This document shows, one piece after another, positions 17,765-26,535 of a stretch of 46,923 nucleotides of DNA. A program made the position numbers and the translations under genes. The notes beneath the pieces were generated by a model. The model worked only from the letters and a program-made list of their open reading frames with translations, did no database searches and was not told the origin of the DNA. The stretch covers positions 1 to 46,923 of the forward strand of contig CANPDU010000026.1 in assembly GCA_947573135.1 (NCBI GenBank), in the 5' to 3' direction. This DNA comes from an uncultured Bacteroidales bacterium. GTDB taxonomy: Bacteria > Bacteroidota > Bacteroidia > Bacteroidales > Muribaculaceae. How positions within the stretch are numbered: the stretch's first letter is position 1; every line of letters starts with the position of its first letter.

Positions 17765-19531
17765 ATGAAACAGTTATTCACGATAATCCTGTCTGTTATT
17801 TTTGCTTCTGCGGCGCCACTTGCTTCTGCTGTTACTGTTGAAGAAATCGCGGCATTGCGTAATGCGGCCGACAGTCTTCACTCTATCGGCCGTACGGATT
17901 CGGCTGAAATTGTCGGCCGCCACGCTGTATTGCTCGCAGAAAAAAGCGGAGATCCGACACAGATCGTCGGCACCAATGCCGCTCATGGCGTATTTTTGCG
18001 CTCGCTGGGACGCATTGATGAGGCTCTCAAAAGTTACGAGACAGCTCTGGAAATCGTGACTTCAGGACAATTTCGTGAAAATCCCGATCAGGAGGCAATA
18101 GAGGAAATTGCGTCACTTTATATCAACCTTGCGGTCCTTAATCTTGATATGCAGCATAAAGACGAAGCGACGGCCAATGCGGTGCTCGCCGGCGACTGGA
18201 TAGCAAAAAGTGACGACCCGGAGTTGAAAAGCACCATATATGGTGTTGCCGGGTCTGTGCTGACAGGCTGTGGAGATCTCGACAACGCATTGCGCTATCA
18301 GGACCTGGCCTATCAGAACGCTTTGGCCGCCAATGACGAAGAGGCGGCGTTCAGGGCCGCGGCCTACACAATGCTTATTGCCGACAGAAGCGGCAATAAG
18401 CAGGAGGCATCCGTCTGGCGTGAGAAATGCAACGCATTGTTGCCGTCAGTCGAATCGATGATGGCCCGACTGGTGTATTATCAGGCCGAATGCTCGATCT
18501 GTCTGAAAAACGATGATCTGCGCGGCTCTCTGAAGTGGTTTGACGAGATACTTGCGCTTGAGGGCATCGACAGTCTGCCGTTTGTGAAGTTTGACTGCTA
18601 TAATAATATGCACCTCGCCTATGCCGGACTTGGAGACTATGATGGGGCATATTCGACTCTGCTGAAAAGCAATGAACTGCGTGATACCATCTGGGAGCAG
18701 GAGAAAACCGAGAGTCTGCGTGATCTTACAGTGAAATATCACACTCAGGAAACCGAACTTGCTCTCGCTCAGAGCGAGACCCGAAGGGCTACCGTGCTGA
18801 TGTGGCTGTTTGGAGTTGTCGGTCTTCTGTTGACAGGTACAATAATATTTGTTATCTATGCTAATCGTCAGCGTCATCGCCGGATGATGAAGGAGATGGA
18901 ATTTGCCGCCTTGCGGGAAGACATCGGACGACAGCTTACCCGACAATATGTCGAGGGTCTCGAAAACGAACGCCGGCGCATGTCATGCGAACTACATGAC
19001 GGCGTCTGCAATGATCTTCTGGCTATACAGATGAACCTCAGTAACGGCCTGTCGCCTGAATGTACCGCACAATTGATCGCTATCTGCCGCGAATCTGTGC
19101 GCCGCATTTCCCATGAGCTGATGCCGCCGGAATTTGCCTATGCTTCACTCGATGAGGTCGTGCGCTATTTCGTGTCTAAACAGGCCGAGGCAAATGAAGG
19201 GCGGATTGCTATAGTCTATCGTTCGTCATCAGGCGACAGCGCCTGGACTTCAGTACCTGACGCTACAGCGCTCGAAGTCTACCGCATAATTCAGGAAGCG
19301 GTCGGCAATGCCGTCAAGCATTCCGGGGCCACAGAGATAGCCGTCAGTCTTGATATAGATGGGAAAACTCTTGAAGCTAAAATAGTCGATAACGGGACGT
19401 ATAAGTCAGCAGCCCGTAAAGGCATGGGTCTCGAGTCGATGCGCAGGCGTGCAAATTCGATCGGAGGATCTGTTGTGACCGAGCTGCTTGCCGAAGGTGG
19501 TACACAAGTACGACTGACAGTGAAGATATAG
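17765..19531 (+). CDS. Sensor histidine kinase with periplasmic TPR domain (HisKA_3 type)
   Basis: A 588-residue membrane kinase. A signal peptide (1-22) precedes about 310 residues of helical, TPR-like repeats (for example HGVFLRSLGRIDEALKSYET) that should lie in the periplasm, then a membrane segment (about 341-363, WLFGVVGLLLTGTIIFVI) and a cytoplasmic coiled coil. The HisKA_3 phosphoacceptor is His411 in CELHDGVCNDLL. The HATPase domain shows AVGNAVKHSGA (N-box), VDNGT and GMGLESMRRRA (G-box). NarX/DegS-like kinases of this type pair with LuxR-family regulators, and such a regulator starts 112 nt downstream. The ligand is unknown. Confidence 0.92.
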   Translation: MKQLFTIILSVIFASAAPLASAVTVEEIAALRNAADSLHSIGRTDSAEIVGRHAVLLAEKSGDPTQIVGTNAAHGVFLRSLGRIDEALKSYETALEIVTSGQFRENPDQEAIEEIASLYINLAVLNLDMQHKDEATANAVLAGDWIAKSDDPELKSTIYGVAGSVLTGCGDLDNALRYQDLAYQNALAANDEEAAFRAAAYTMLIADRSGNKQEASVWREKCNALLPSVESMMARLVYYQAECSICLKNDDLRGSLKWFDEILALEGIDSLPFVKFDCYNNMHLAYAGLGDYDGAYSTLLKSNELRDTIWEQEKTESLRDLTVKYHTQETELALAQSETRRATVLMWLFGVVGLLLTGTIIFVIYANRQRHRRMMKEMEFAALREDIGRQLTRQYVEGLENERRRMSCELHDGVCNDLLAIQMNLSNGLSPECTAQLIAICRESVRRISHELMPPEFAYASLDEVVRYFVSKQAEANEGRIAIVYRSSSGDSAWTSVPDATALEVYRIIQEAVGNAVKHSGATEIAVSLDIDGKTLEAKIVDNGTYKSAARKGMGLESMRRRANSIGGSVVTELLAEGGTQVRLTVKI

Positions 19532-19575
19532 GCAATAACAACTCCAAAAACATCTTAAAACTATGGAATTCCGTA

Positions 19576-19607
19576 ATTGACATGCGTTTGATGGTACAGT
19601 AATTTTG
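19576..19607 (+). promoter_or_regulatory. Promoter of the response regulator gene
   Basis: ATTG (19576-19579), 20-nt spacer, TAATTTTG (19600-19607): a good match to TTTG-N19/21-TAnnTTTG. The regulator can therefore be made independently of the kinase. The -7 box is embedded in the left arm of an 11-bp inverted repeat. Confidence 0.7.
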
Positions 19608-19635
19608 TGAGATAAAATAAATTGCAAAATTACTG
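19597..19635. repeat. 11-bp perfect inverted repeat at the response-regulator promoter
   Basis: CAGTAATTTTG (19597-19607) and CAAAATTACTG (19625-19635) are exact inverse complements separated by 17 nt. The left arm contains the -7 box, the right arm lies in the leader. It may be an operator or a leader hairpin. Confidence 0.75.
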
Positions 19636-19643
19636 TCCTTACA

Positions 19644-20300
19644 ATGACCGGAAAATCAGCATTATCACAAATGAAAATAGCCGTCGTTGATGACCATGAT
19701 CTGATCAGGGAGGGATTCAATTCCATTCTTGTGAACAATGGTGCCGATGACGTTGAAAAATATAGCACGGCAATGGCTCTGATAGAGCAGCTTGATGCCG
19801 GCAAATCGTTTGACTTCTATGTTATTGATCTCGAATTGCCTGATATTGACGGTTTTGTCCTCATAGAGATGATACGTGCCCGTAATCCAGTCGCACATAT
19901 CATTGTCAGCACTGTCCATGATGAGATCTGGACACTACGCAAATTGCTCGCGCGTGATGTAAACGCTATTATCTACAAATCAGGCGACGGCAATGAGATC
20001 GTCATGGCGATCAATGAGATACTCAAGGGCAACAATTATTATTGTGATGCTGTCCATAAGGCTTTGAAGTCGGCTTGCGACAATTCGGTCCATCCGTCGT
20101 CGCGCGAACTCGAAGTACTCTATCAGATTGCACAGGGAAAAACGTCGCGTGAGATCGCGGCTGCTATGTTTGTTACCGAAAACACAATCGAAGCCCATCG
20201 CAAGGCTTTGTTATCCAAGCTTGGAGCCGTCAATGTGGCCGACCTTATCGTAAAGGCCATAGAGCGCGGCTATATCCGCAAAAGCGGCGTCATCCGCTAA
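19644..20300 (+). CDS. NarL/LuxR-family response regulator
   Basis: A 218-residue two-component regulator. The receiver domain shows the acidic pair VVDDHD, the phosphoacceptor Asp62 in VIDLELPDIDG, the conserved Thr in IVSTVHD and Lys in IYKSGDG. A LuxR-type helix-turn-helix follows (about 153-210; SSRELEVLYQIAQGKTSREIA, then NTIEAHRKALLSKLG). An in-frame ATG at 19671 (MKIAVVDDHD) would give the more typical N-terminus; the sequence does not decide between the two. It is paired with the kinase immediately upstream and lies directly before the large surface-protein gene, a plausible target. Confidence 0.92.
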   Translation: MTGKSALSQMKIAVVDDHDLIREGFNSILVNNGADDVEKYSTAMALIEQLDAGKSFDFYVIDLELPDIDGFVLIEMIRARNPVAHIIVSTVHDEIWTLRKLLARDVNAIIYKSGDGNEIVMAINEILKGNNYYCDAVHKALKSACDNSVHPSSRELEVLYQIAQGKTSREIAAAMFVTENTIEAHRKALLSKLGAVNVADLIVKAIERGYIRKSGVIR

Positions 20301-20393
20301 TAATTTGGTCTGACACATCAGTGCTGACAGACTGTAAGCTGTCGTCGGCGTGTCTATCGAATGGAAATCCCAAATAATTTAATATAAACTCTT

Positions 20394-23300
20394 ATGATTA
20401 AACTACTCATTAAGGCGATAACTGTATTTTTATCTGCCATTATTGCCTCTCCTTGTCTGCTTGCGCAGACTATATGGGATGGCTCTACAGACACCGAGTG
20501 GGAAGGGGATGGAAGTGCTGGATCCCCTTATCTTATCGGCACGGCGGCTGAGCTTGCCGGATTAGCTAAGCGTACGAATGCCAATGAAACATTCGAAGGC
20601 AAGTATTTTAAGCTAACTGCTGATATCTGGCTCAGTGATCCCGCGGCTCCCGATAAGGATAAACCCCTTTGGGAACCGATCGGTATGTCCGTTATAAACA
20701 ATGGTGACAGTGAAGATAATCCCGGCGGATTCTGGGGTGAGGATCATTGGTTCAAAGGCTCTTTCGACGGTAACGGACACACGATCCATAATCTCTGGTA
20801 TGCCCATGACTCTGAATTTGTCGATAATTTCGATGATCCGTTCAATGACGGCACTTATGACTTCGACGGCTGGAGCAAGGCCCTGTTCGGGAATATCGAT
20901 GGAGCTACGATAAGCAATCTTACACTGTCAAACGTCAATATTCAGTGTATGCTGCATGGTGCCGCACTGGTATGCGTGGCTAAAAATTCCACAATTACAG
21001 ATATTACAGTCGACGGTCTGATCGTATGCGGTACTACGGAAAGAGAAGGCGGCTCTGCTGCAGGTATCGTGACCGAGGCAGAAGGAACGACAATCAAACG
21101 CTGTAAATCAGCGGCTTCCGTGCGTTCTGTTTCAGGTGCCGGCGGAGTGGCTTCGCAGTTGACGGCCTGTATTGTCAAAGAATGTGTTTCGACAGGTCGA
21201 GTCGCTTCGATGAGAGGTGCCGGTGGTCTCGCCGGATGGATTCTTGCAGGAAGTGAAGTTACTGACTGCCATTCATCAGCCGAAGTTATTCAATTAAATT
21301 CTAAAAGGCCGGGCACTAATATAGGCGGTTTTGTCGGATCGGTCAGCGGCTCTGTCGTGAAATGCTGTTCGTCGACAGGCAATCTTAAGGTGGACGCTAA
21401 CGGCTATGGTTTTGTCGGAAGTGTGATCGATAACGGTCTCGTTGAGTCGTGCTACGCAGTCTGCGATATAGTTAAAGACGGATATGCAGTGTTCATGACT
21501 TCGTTTGTCGGTAATATAGGCGCCGGCCATCTTGTCGGCGAAGATCCGGTGTATGGATATGTCAGAAACTGTTACGGCGCGGCAAAATACTCTTATCAGC
21601 CTTGTCCGTCAGATGTAATAACCACCGGTAATCATATAGGCGGATTCGCAAGTTCGATGGATGTAGGTTCGCAGGCTGTAAACTGTTTCTATAACTCTGA
21701 TACTGCCACCGGCGTAAATTCTATACAGCCGAGTGTCGGCGATCCGCAACCGTTATGGTTTGAATTCGGGCTTACGACCGAATACATGCAGTCCCAGGCA
21801 TTTGTCGACCAACTCAACGAAATGGCCGGTGTGATCGGTTCAAGTCTGTGGAAATACAACCCCGGTGCTTATCCTACGCCTACGGGCATCGTGGCTCCGG
21901 CATCCAACGCGCCTTTCGGAGGCGGCGACGGATCGGAATCAGCTCCCTGGCGCATATCTACAAAGGATCATCTTTTAGATCTTGCCCGTCTGACCAATCA
22001 TGGCTGGACTTTTGAAAATCAGTTTATTGAACAGACAGCTGATATTGCCCTCAATGCTCCCAAAGAACAGTGGGGCGAGCATATGCCCGAACTTTGGACT
22101 CCTATAGGCCAATACTGCAAGTATGCTGGCCGTGCATTCCAGTTCCATGGTTCCTATAACGGAAATCTCCACACTGTCAGCAATATGTACCTTGAAAGCA
22201 ATGTTGCCAATTATGCGGGTCTGTTCGGTGTCATCGGCGACGGAGCGCGTATTTCCAACCTCGGTGTGACAGACGCATATATTTGTAACAGTGCCTCAGT
22301 CTCATCGGTTACTTCGGGTATACTTGTCGGCTCGGTCGGCATGTTCAATGACGAGAGCGAAGGTACGCGTCATATCACAAACTGCTGGACGTCGGGCTAT
22401 AACGAGAGCTTTGCTGCAAGCGGTCTGATCGGCGGTACCACTCAGTGGGGCAAGACATTCGTTGACAACTGTTACACTACCGCACAGATACTCAGCAGCG
22501 GCTATCGAATCGGAGGTGCTTTTGTAGCTGACGAATATGCCGGTGATCACAATATATATCTTTCCGCATCATATTTCAACGGATCGTTTGTTAAGAACGG
22601 CTATAATGATGTTCCGTCAGTGTTCAATATGTGCGTTGTCTCGGATTCATATTATTCGACAGACGCATATCCGACAGACGGCGGATATGAGTATTACTCC
22701 TGCGGACGCACTTCAGCCTATATGACGACTCCCGAATTTGTCAACGAGCTCTCTTATGCTTCTGCCGCCGCAGGTCTTGAGTCTCCATGGAGATATACCG
22801 AAGGAGAAACGGCGTCGTTCATTGGCACTGCTCCGGAAATCAATGTCACTTTCGAGTTTGATGATGCCAAGAGCGTGACATTCAAAGCTCTGTCGGGCAG
22901 CAAACTTACTGCGCCCTCCGTAACACCGCCTGAAGAAGGAATGACTCTCTTGGGATGGTACGATGTGAATACATCCCGCCTGTTTGATTTTGCCAATACT
23001 ACGGTATCAGCTCCGATAACTCTTCGCGCCAAATGGGGTAAAGGCATAACACCTGACTATACACCTTTCAAAAACAAGTTCGCAAAGACCTATCATATCC
23101 AGACTCCGGCTCATTTGCTGGCTTTTGCCAATATAGTAAACGGCGACGTCGATTTCGCAACTGATGGAGTTGAACAGAAGAATTTTGAAGGTTATACCAT
23201 AGTCCTTGATAATGATATCGAATGGAACCCGATATCAGATTTCGACAATTGGGGCAACGGCGTTACACCGATTGCGTTCCGCTCTGTCGGTCTGGGAAGC

Positions 23301-25349
23301 AATTATAAGTTTAACGGAACATTCGACGGTCAGGGACACAGTATTATCGGCCTGTATATAAACGAATCTCTTTGGGATGGTACATTCGGCATGTTTACAA
23401 GTCTTGATGAAAAAGCCGTAGTGCAAAATCTCATACTCAAAAACGCATGTGTCGAAGCCGGTTTCACATATGGTGATCCTTGCATAGGCCTTCTTGTCGC
23501 AACGTCAAGCGGCCGTGTTTACCGCTGCGGTGCCGAAGGTAAGATCATAATGACTGATGCAGCCAAGAGCGGCGGCTATGTCGGCGGTCTTATCGGCCGC
23601 ACAACCGACAATGCCGAGACTACGGCTTTACAGGAGTGCTATGCAATTGTTGAGGCTCATCTTAACGACCAGGGCTTCGGTGGTCTGATATATACTACAA
23701 AGGGTAATATTGACAACTCATTTGCGCGTTCTGATGTCAGGTGGAAAAATTACGGTTGGTTTGGCGGGGTAGTGTGTCTCCAGCAGGGTTCTGCAGTTGT
23801 CAGCAACAGCTGGAGCGCCACCAAACTTGACTGGAAATGGTCTATGGAAAAAGAGAAACGTCCCGGCGGAGCAGCGTATGGCGAAAAAGTCAATAGCAAT
23901 TCCGGTGTTTATTATGACAAGACCCTGCTCGGCGAAGCTTTCGGGCCTGAGGCCGAATGGCTTGCATTGCCCGAATGGGAAAATGCTCCGAACCCTTACA
24001 CTCTTGGAATCGGCCTCTCTGACACTGATATGAAGCGTATGGATTCAAAGTCGGAATTTGATTATAAAGATGTCTGGGGACGTCGTAATGATAAGAATGA
24101 TGGTTATCCCTATCTTCGCTGGACTGCTCCCGGTCTTGAAAATGACGCGGAGGAAGCTATCCATGTGCAGTCTGTCACACTGGATAAGACAGATATTGAA
24201 GGAAATCCCGGAGAAACTGTTCAGCTGACAGCCACTGTCAGTCCCGAGAATGCGTCTGAGAAAGGAATCGTATGGTCTTCATCCGATGATAAGATCGCGA
24301 CTGTCAGCGAGAGCGGTCTCGTGACTCTCGTAGCTGAGGGTAATGCCGTAATAACCGCTGCATCAGCCGAGAATGCCGAGATAAAGGCCGAATGTAACGT
24401 CAAGGTCGAAATTCCGGTCGTAGCGGTGACTGGCATAACTCTTGATCCTTCATCCTACAACGGAGAGGTGGGAGACAAGTTTGTGATCTCCGCTGTCGTA
24501 AATCCTGAAAACGCTACCAACAAGAATATCATCTGGTCTTCATCCGACGAAAATGTTGTGAAGGTCGACGAGGCCGGCAACGTCGAGTGTGTCGGCGGCG
24601 GCAATGCGGTGATAACTGCAACATCAGAGCAGAATCCTGAAGTTAAGGCGACATGCGGTGTTACAGTTAAAGTTGCTGTAACGGGTGTTACGCTCGACCG
24701 TCAGGAATATACAGGTAAGGTCGGTACGACTTTACAGCTTACTGCAACAGTCGAACCCGAAAATGCTACTGACAAGACACTGACTTGGTCTTCGTCGCGG
24801 CGAACTGTCGCAAGAGTGGATCAAAACGGTCTCGTGGAACTCCGTTCTGAAGGCACTGCAACGATTACTGTTTCTTGCGGATCATTCTCGGCAAGTTGTG
24901 AAATTACAGTAGAGCCCGATGAGATTATTATTGAATCAATTACAATCGAACCGGCCGAAGTCGTGCTGAAAGAGGGCGAGAGCGTTCATCTCAATGCAAT
25001 GATTTATCCGGAGAATGCAACTAACACCGTACTGAGCTGGCGAAGCGAAGACGAAAAAGTTGCGATTGTTGATGAAGACGGTAATGTTACCGCCGTAGGA
25101 TCAGGCTTGGCTTTAATAGTCGCTGAAACTACCGATGGCAGCAATCTGTCGGCTCAGTGTATGATAAAAGTCGAAGGCGATGATAGCGGAATTGATGATA
25201 TCGAAATAGACAAAGACACAGAAGTCCGCATTATATCGCTGCAAGGCAAGGTGCTGTACACCGGTAAATTTGCTGAGGCTCGCCTCATGCCGGGCGTATA
25301 TATCGTCCGCTGCTCAGACGGTTCGGCTTCAAAAGTATTTATAAGATAA
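20394..25349 (+). CDS. Large multidomain cell-surface protein with BIG2 repeats and C-terminal sorting domain
   Basis: A 1651-residue exported protein. After a signal peptide (1-25, ending CLLAQ) come three beta-helical blocks built from GLUG-like motifs (each opening like GSPYLIGTAAELAGLAKRTN or HIQTPAHLLAFANIVNGD, with FDGNGHTI/FDGQGHSI repeats). Between them, about residues 815-882, is an InlB/Listeria-Bacteroides repeat ending TLRAKWG. Four tandem BIG2 Ig-like domains follow from about 1258 to 1596, each with ATVxPENAT and WSSSDEKVA-type motifs. The last ~50 residues (VRIISLQGKVLYTGKF ... LMPGVYIVRCSDG) form a type IX-type A sorting domain. This is adhesin-like architecture; the ligand is unknown. 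It lies 93 nt after the response regulator and ends before a terminator at 25377. Confidence 0.9.
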   Translation: MIKLLIKAITVFLSAIIASPCLLAQTIWDGSTDTEWEGDGSAGSPYLIGTAAELAGLAKRTNANETFEGKYFKLTADIWLSDPAAPDKDKPLWEPIGMSVINNGDSEDNPGGFWGEDHWFKGSFDGNGHTIHNLWYAHDSEFVDNFDDPFNDGTYDFDGWSKALFGNIDGATISNLTLSNVNIQCMLHGAALVCVAKNSTITDITVDGLIVCGTTEREGGSAAGIVTEAEGTTIKRCKSAASVRSVSGAGGVASQLTACIVKECVSTGRVASMRGAGGLAGWILAGSEVTDCHSSAEVIQLNSKRPGTNIGGFVGSVSGSVVKCCSSTGNLKVDANGYGFVGSVIDNGLVESCYAVCDIVKDGYAVFMTSFVGNIGAGHLVGEDPVYGYVRNCYGAAKYSYQPCPSDVITTGNHIGGFASSMDVGSQAVNCFYNSDTATGVNSIQPSVGDPQPLWFEFGLTTEYMQSQAFVDQLNEMAGVIGSSLWKYNPGAYPTPTGIVAPASNAPFGGGDGSESAPWRISTKDHLLDLARLTNHGWTFENQFIEQTADIALNAPKEQWGEHMPELWTPIGQYCKYAGRAFQFHGSYNGNLHTVSNMYLESNVANYAGLFGVIGDGARISNLGVTDAYICNSASVSSVTSGILVGSVGMFNDESEGTRHITNCWTSGYNESFAASGLIGGTTQWGKTFVDNCYTTAQILSSGYRIGGAFVADEYAGDHNIYLSASYFNGSFVKNGYNDVPSVFNMCVVSDSYYSTDAYPTDGGYEYYSCGRTSAYMTTPEFVNELSYASAAAGLESPWRYTEGETASFIGTAPEINVTFEFDDAKSVTFKALSGSKLTAPSVTPPEEGMTLLGWYDVNTSRLFDFANTTVSAPITLRAKWGKGITPDYTPFKNKFAKTYHIQTPAHLLAFANIVNGDVDFATDGVEQKNFEGYTIVLDNDIEWNPISDFDNWGNGVTPIAFRSVGLGSNYKFNGTFDGQGHSIIGLYINESLWDGTFGMFTSLDEKAVVQNLILKNACVEAGFTYGDPCIGLLVATSSGRVYRCGAEGKIIMTDAAKSGGYVGGLIGRTTDNAETTALQECYAIVEAHLNDQGFGGLIYTTKGNIDNSFARSDVRWKNYGWFGGVVCLQQGSAVVSNSWSATKLDWKWSMEKEKRPGGAAYGEKVNSNSGVYYDKTLLGEAFGPEAEWLALPEWENAPNPYTLGIGLSDTDMKRMDSKSEFDYKDVWGRRNDKNDGYPYLRWTAPGLENDAEEAIHVQSVTLDKTDIEGNPGETVQLTATVSPENASEKGIVWSSSDDKIATVSESGLVTLVAEGNAVITAASAENAEIKAECNVKVEIPVVAVTGITLDPSSYNGEVGDKFVISAVVNPENATNKNIIWSSSDENVVKVDEAGNVECVGGGNAVITATSEQNPEVKATCGVTVKVAVTGVTLDRQEYTGKVGTTLQLTATVEPENATDKTLTWSSSRRTVARVDQNGLVELRSEGTATITVSCGSFSASCEITVEPDEIIIESITIEPAEVVLKEGESVHLNAMIYPENATNTVLSWRSEDEKVAIVDEDGNVTAVGSGLALIVAETTDGSNLSAQCMIKVEGDDSGIDDIEIDKDTEVRIISLQGKVLYTGKFAEARLMPGVYIVRCSDGSASKVFIR

Positions 25350-25376
25350 CTGAAAAACACGATAAATTAAGAGTGG

Positions 25377-25413
25377 AAGGCCGTCGGGAGTATTGATCCC
25401 GGCGGCCTTCTTT
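25377..25413 (+). terminator. Intrinsic terminator after the surface protein gene
   Basis: AAGGCCG-x-CGGGA / TCCCG-x-CGGCCTT stem with a 7-nt loop followed by CTTCTTTG, 28 nt after the stop codon. The ~190 bp beyond it up to 25611 contains nothing I can identify. Confidence 0.75.
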
Positions 25414-25611
25414 GATGGGTGTTAAACAAAGGTATATAGTAAGTTTTTCGCGTATCGCCGAGATTAGCTGACGCTATATGAGGAGAGACGTCTGCGGCAA
25501 TTTCAGCTGCATCATTTCGGAGATTTCGATCCCTGACGGTCACCGCTCCCGGCTTCTTTCATTTTGATAGTAGAACAGCATTATGACCGTTAAAGTTCAC
25601 GCTGTCTGTGA

Positions 25612-26535
25612 TTATTTCACCATTTTTGCAAACGGTGCGGGCAGGGGGGTTGAAAAGTTCATATCGGCACGCGATGACGGATGAGCGAAACGCAGGGTCA
25701 TTGCGTGAAGAGCCAGACGATGGATGGGCGATGTTTTTGCTCCGTATTTTTTATCGCCGGCGATCGGATGACCGATGTCTTTCATATGGACGCGGATCTG
25801 ATTTTTTCGTCCTGTCTCAAGCTGGACTTCTACGAGAGTATAGCCGTTGGCCGACTTCAGCACGCGGTAACGCGTTACTGCAAGTTGTCCGGCATTGGGA
25901 TCGTCGGTAGAATAGACTTCGTGTTCGCTTGTCTCGGCGAGATAACTGCGAACTTCGCCTTCCTGCTGCTCAAGTTTTCCCTCGACTACGCATACATACC
26001 GGCGTTCAAGCACCATGTTGTTCCAGTTGTGTTGCATAGCCTCTTTGGCTCTGATATTTTTTGCAAACATCATCAGCCCCGAAGTGTGCTGGTCGAGACG
26101 ATGAACAATGAATATTTTATTACGCGGATCGACGCGCTTCAGATAGTCACGCAGTATCGAATATGCTGTACCGGTCTTGATCTTGTCCGTACCGACCGAC
26201 AGCAGTCCGTAACCTTTGTTTACAACGATTATGTCATCATCTTCGTAGACGAGTGACAGGCGCGGGTTGCGCAGGGTCTGAAACTCACGGGTAGTGTTTA
26301 CTGCCACTTTGTCGCCTGCGGCGAGTGGCTGGTCAAACTGTGTGGTGACGCTACCGTTGACCATCACCTGACGGTGTTTCAGAAAGTCTTTGACCGTTGT
26401 GCGCTTGCGGTCGTGCATGACGGTGAGAAGAAATTCGAGAAGTGGCGCCGGGGTATCGGGTGTGAAGTTGAGGATTATGTCGGGACGGAACGGCGCACGT
26501 TCGGCTCCGGATTTAACGGAAAGATTTTTTCGCAT
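25612..26535 (-). CDS. RluA-family RNA pseudouridine synthase
   Basis: A 307-residue enzyme isomerising uridine to pseudouridine in rRNA or tRNA. Residues about 30-80 form an S4-like RNA-binding domain (TTVKDFLKHRQVMVNG), followed by the catalytic domain with motif VHRLDQHTSGLMMFAK (catalytic Asp148), and late motifs KNQIRVHMKDIGHPIAGD and LHAMTLRFAHP. The target site (RluA, RluC or RluD type) cannot be assigned safely. Its ATG overlaps the topA stop codon by one base (TAATG on the minus strand), a classic translational coupling arrangement. Confidence 0.93.
   Translation of the reverse strand: MRKNLSVKSGAERAPFRPDIILNFTPDTPAPLLEFLLTVMHDRKRTTVKDFLKHRQVMVNGSVTTQFDQPLAAGDKVAVNTTREFQTLRNPRLSLVYEDDDIIVVNKGYGLLSVGTDKIKTGTAYSILRDYLKRVDPRNKIFIVHRLDQHTSGLMMFAKNIRAKEAMQHNWNNMVLERRYVCVVEGKLEQQEGEVRSYLAETSEHEVYSTDDPNAGQLAVTRYRVLKSANGYTLVEVQLETGRKNQIRVHMKDIGHPIAGDKKYGAKTSPIHRLALHAMTLRFAHPSSRADMNFSTPLPAPFAKMVK

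Noticed and set aside
24167-25180. Repeated DNA within the surface protein gene considered as a tandem repeat
   Set aside because: The repeats are protein-level BIG2 domains with diverged DNA, not a recent DNA expansion.
25520-25560. Sequence resembling a tRNA T-arm (TTTCGATCCC) near 25530
   Set aside because: The flanking bases do not form the 5-bp T-stem, and no acceptor or anticodon arms fit.
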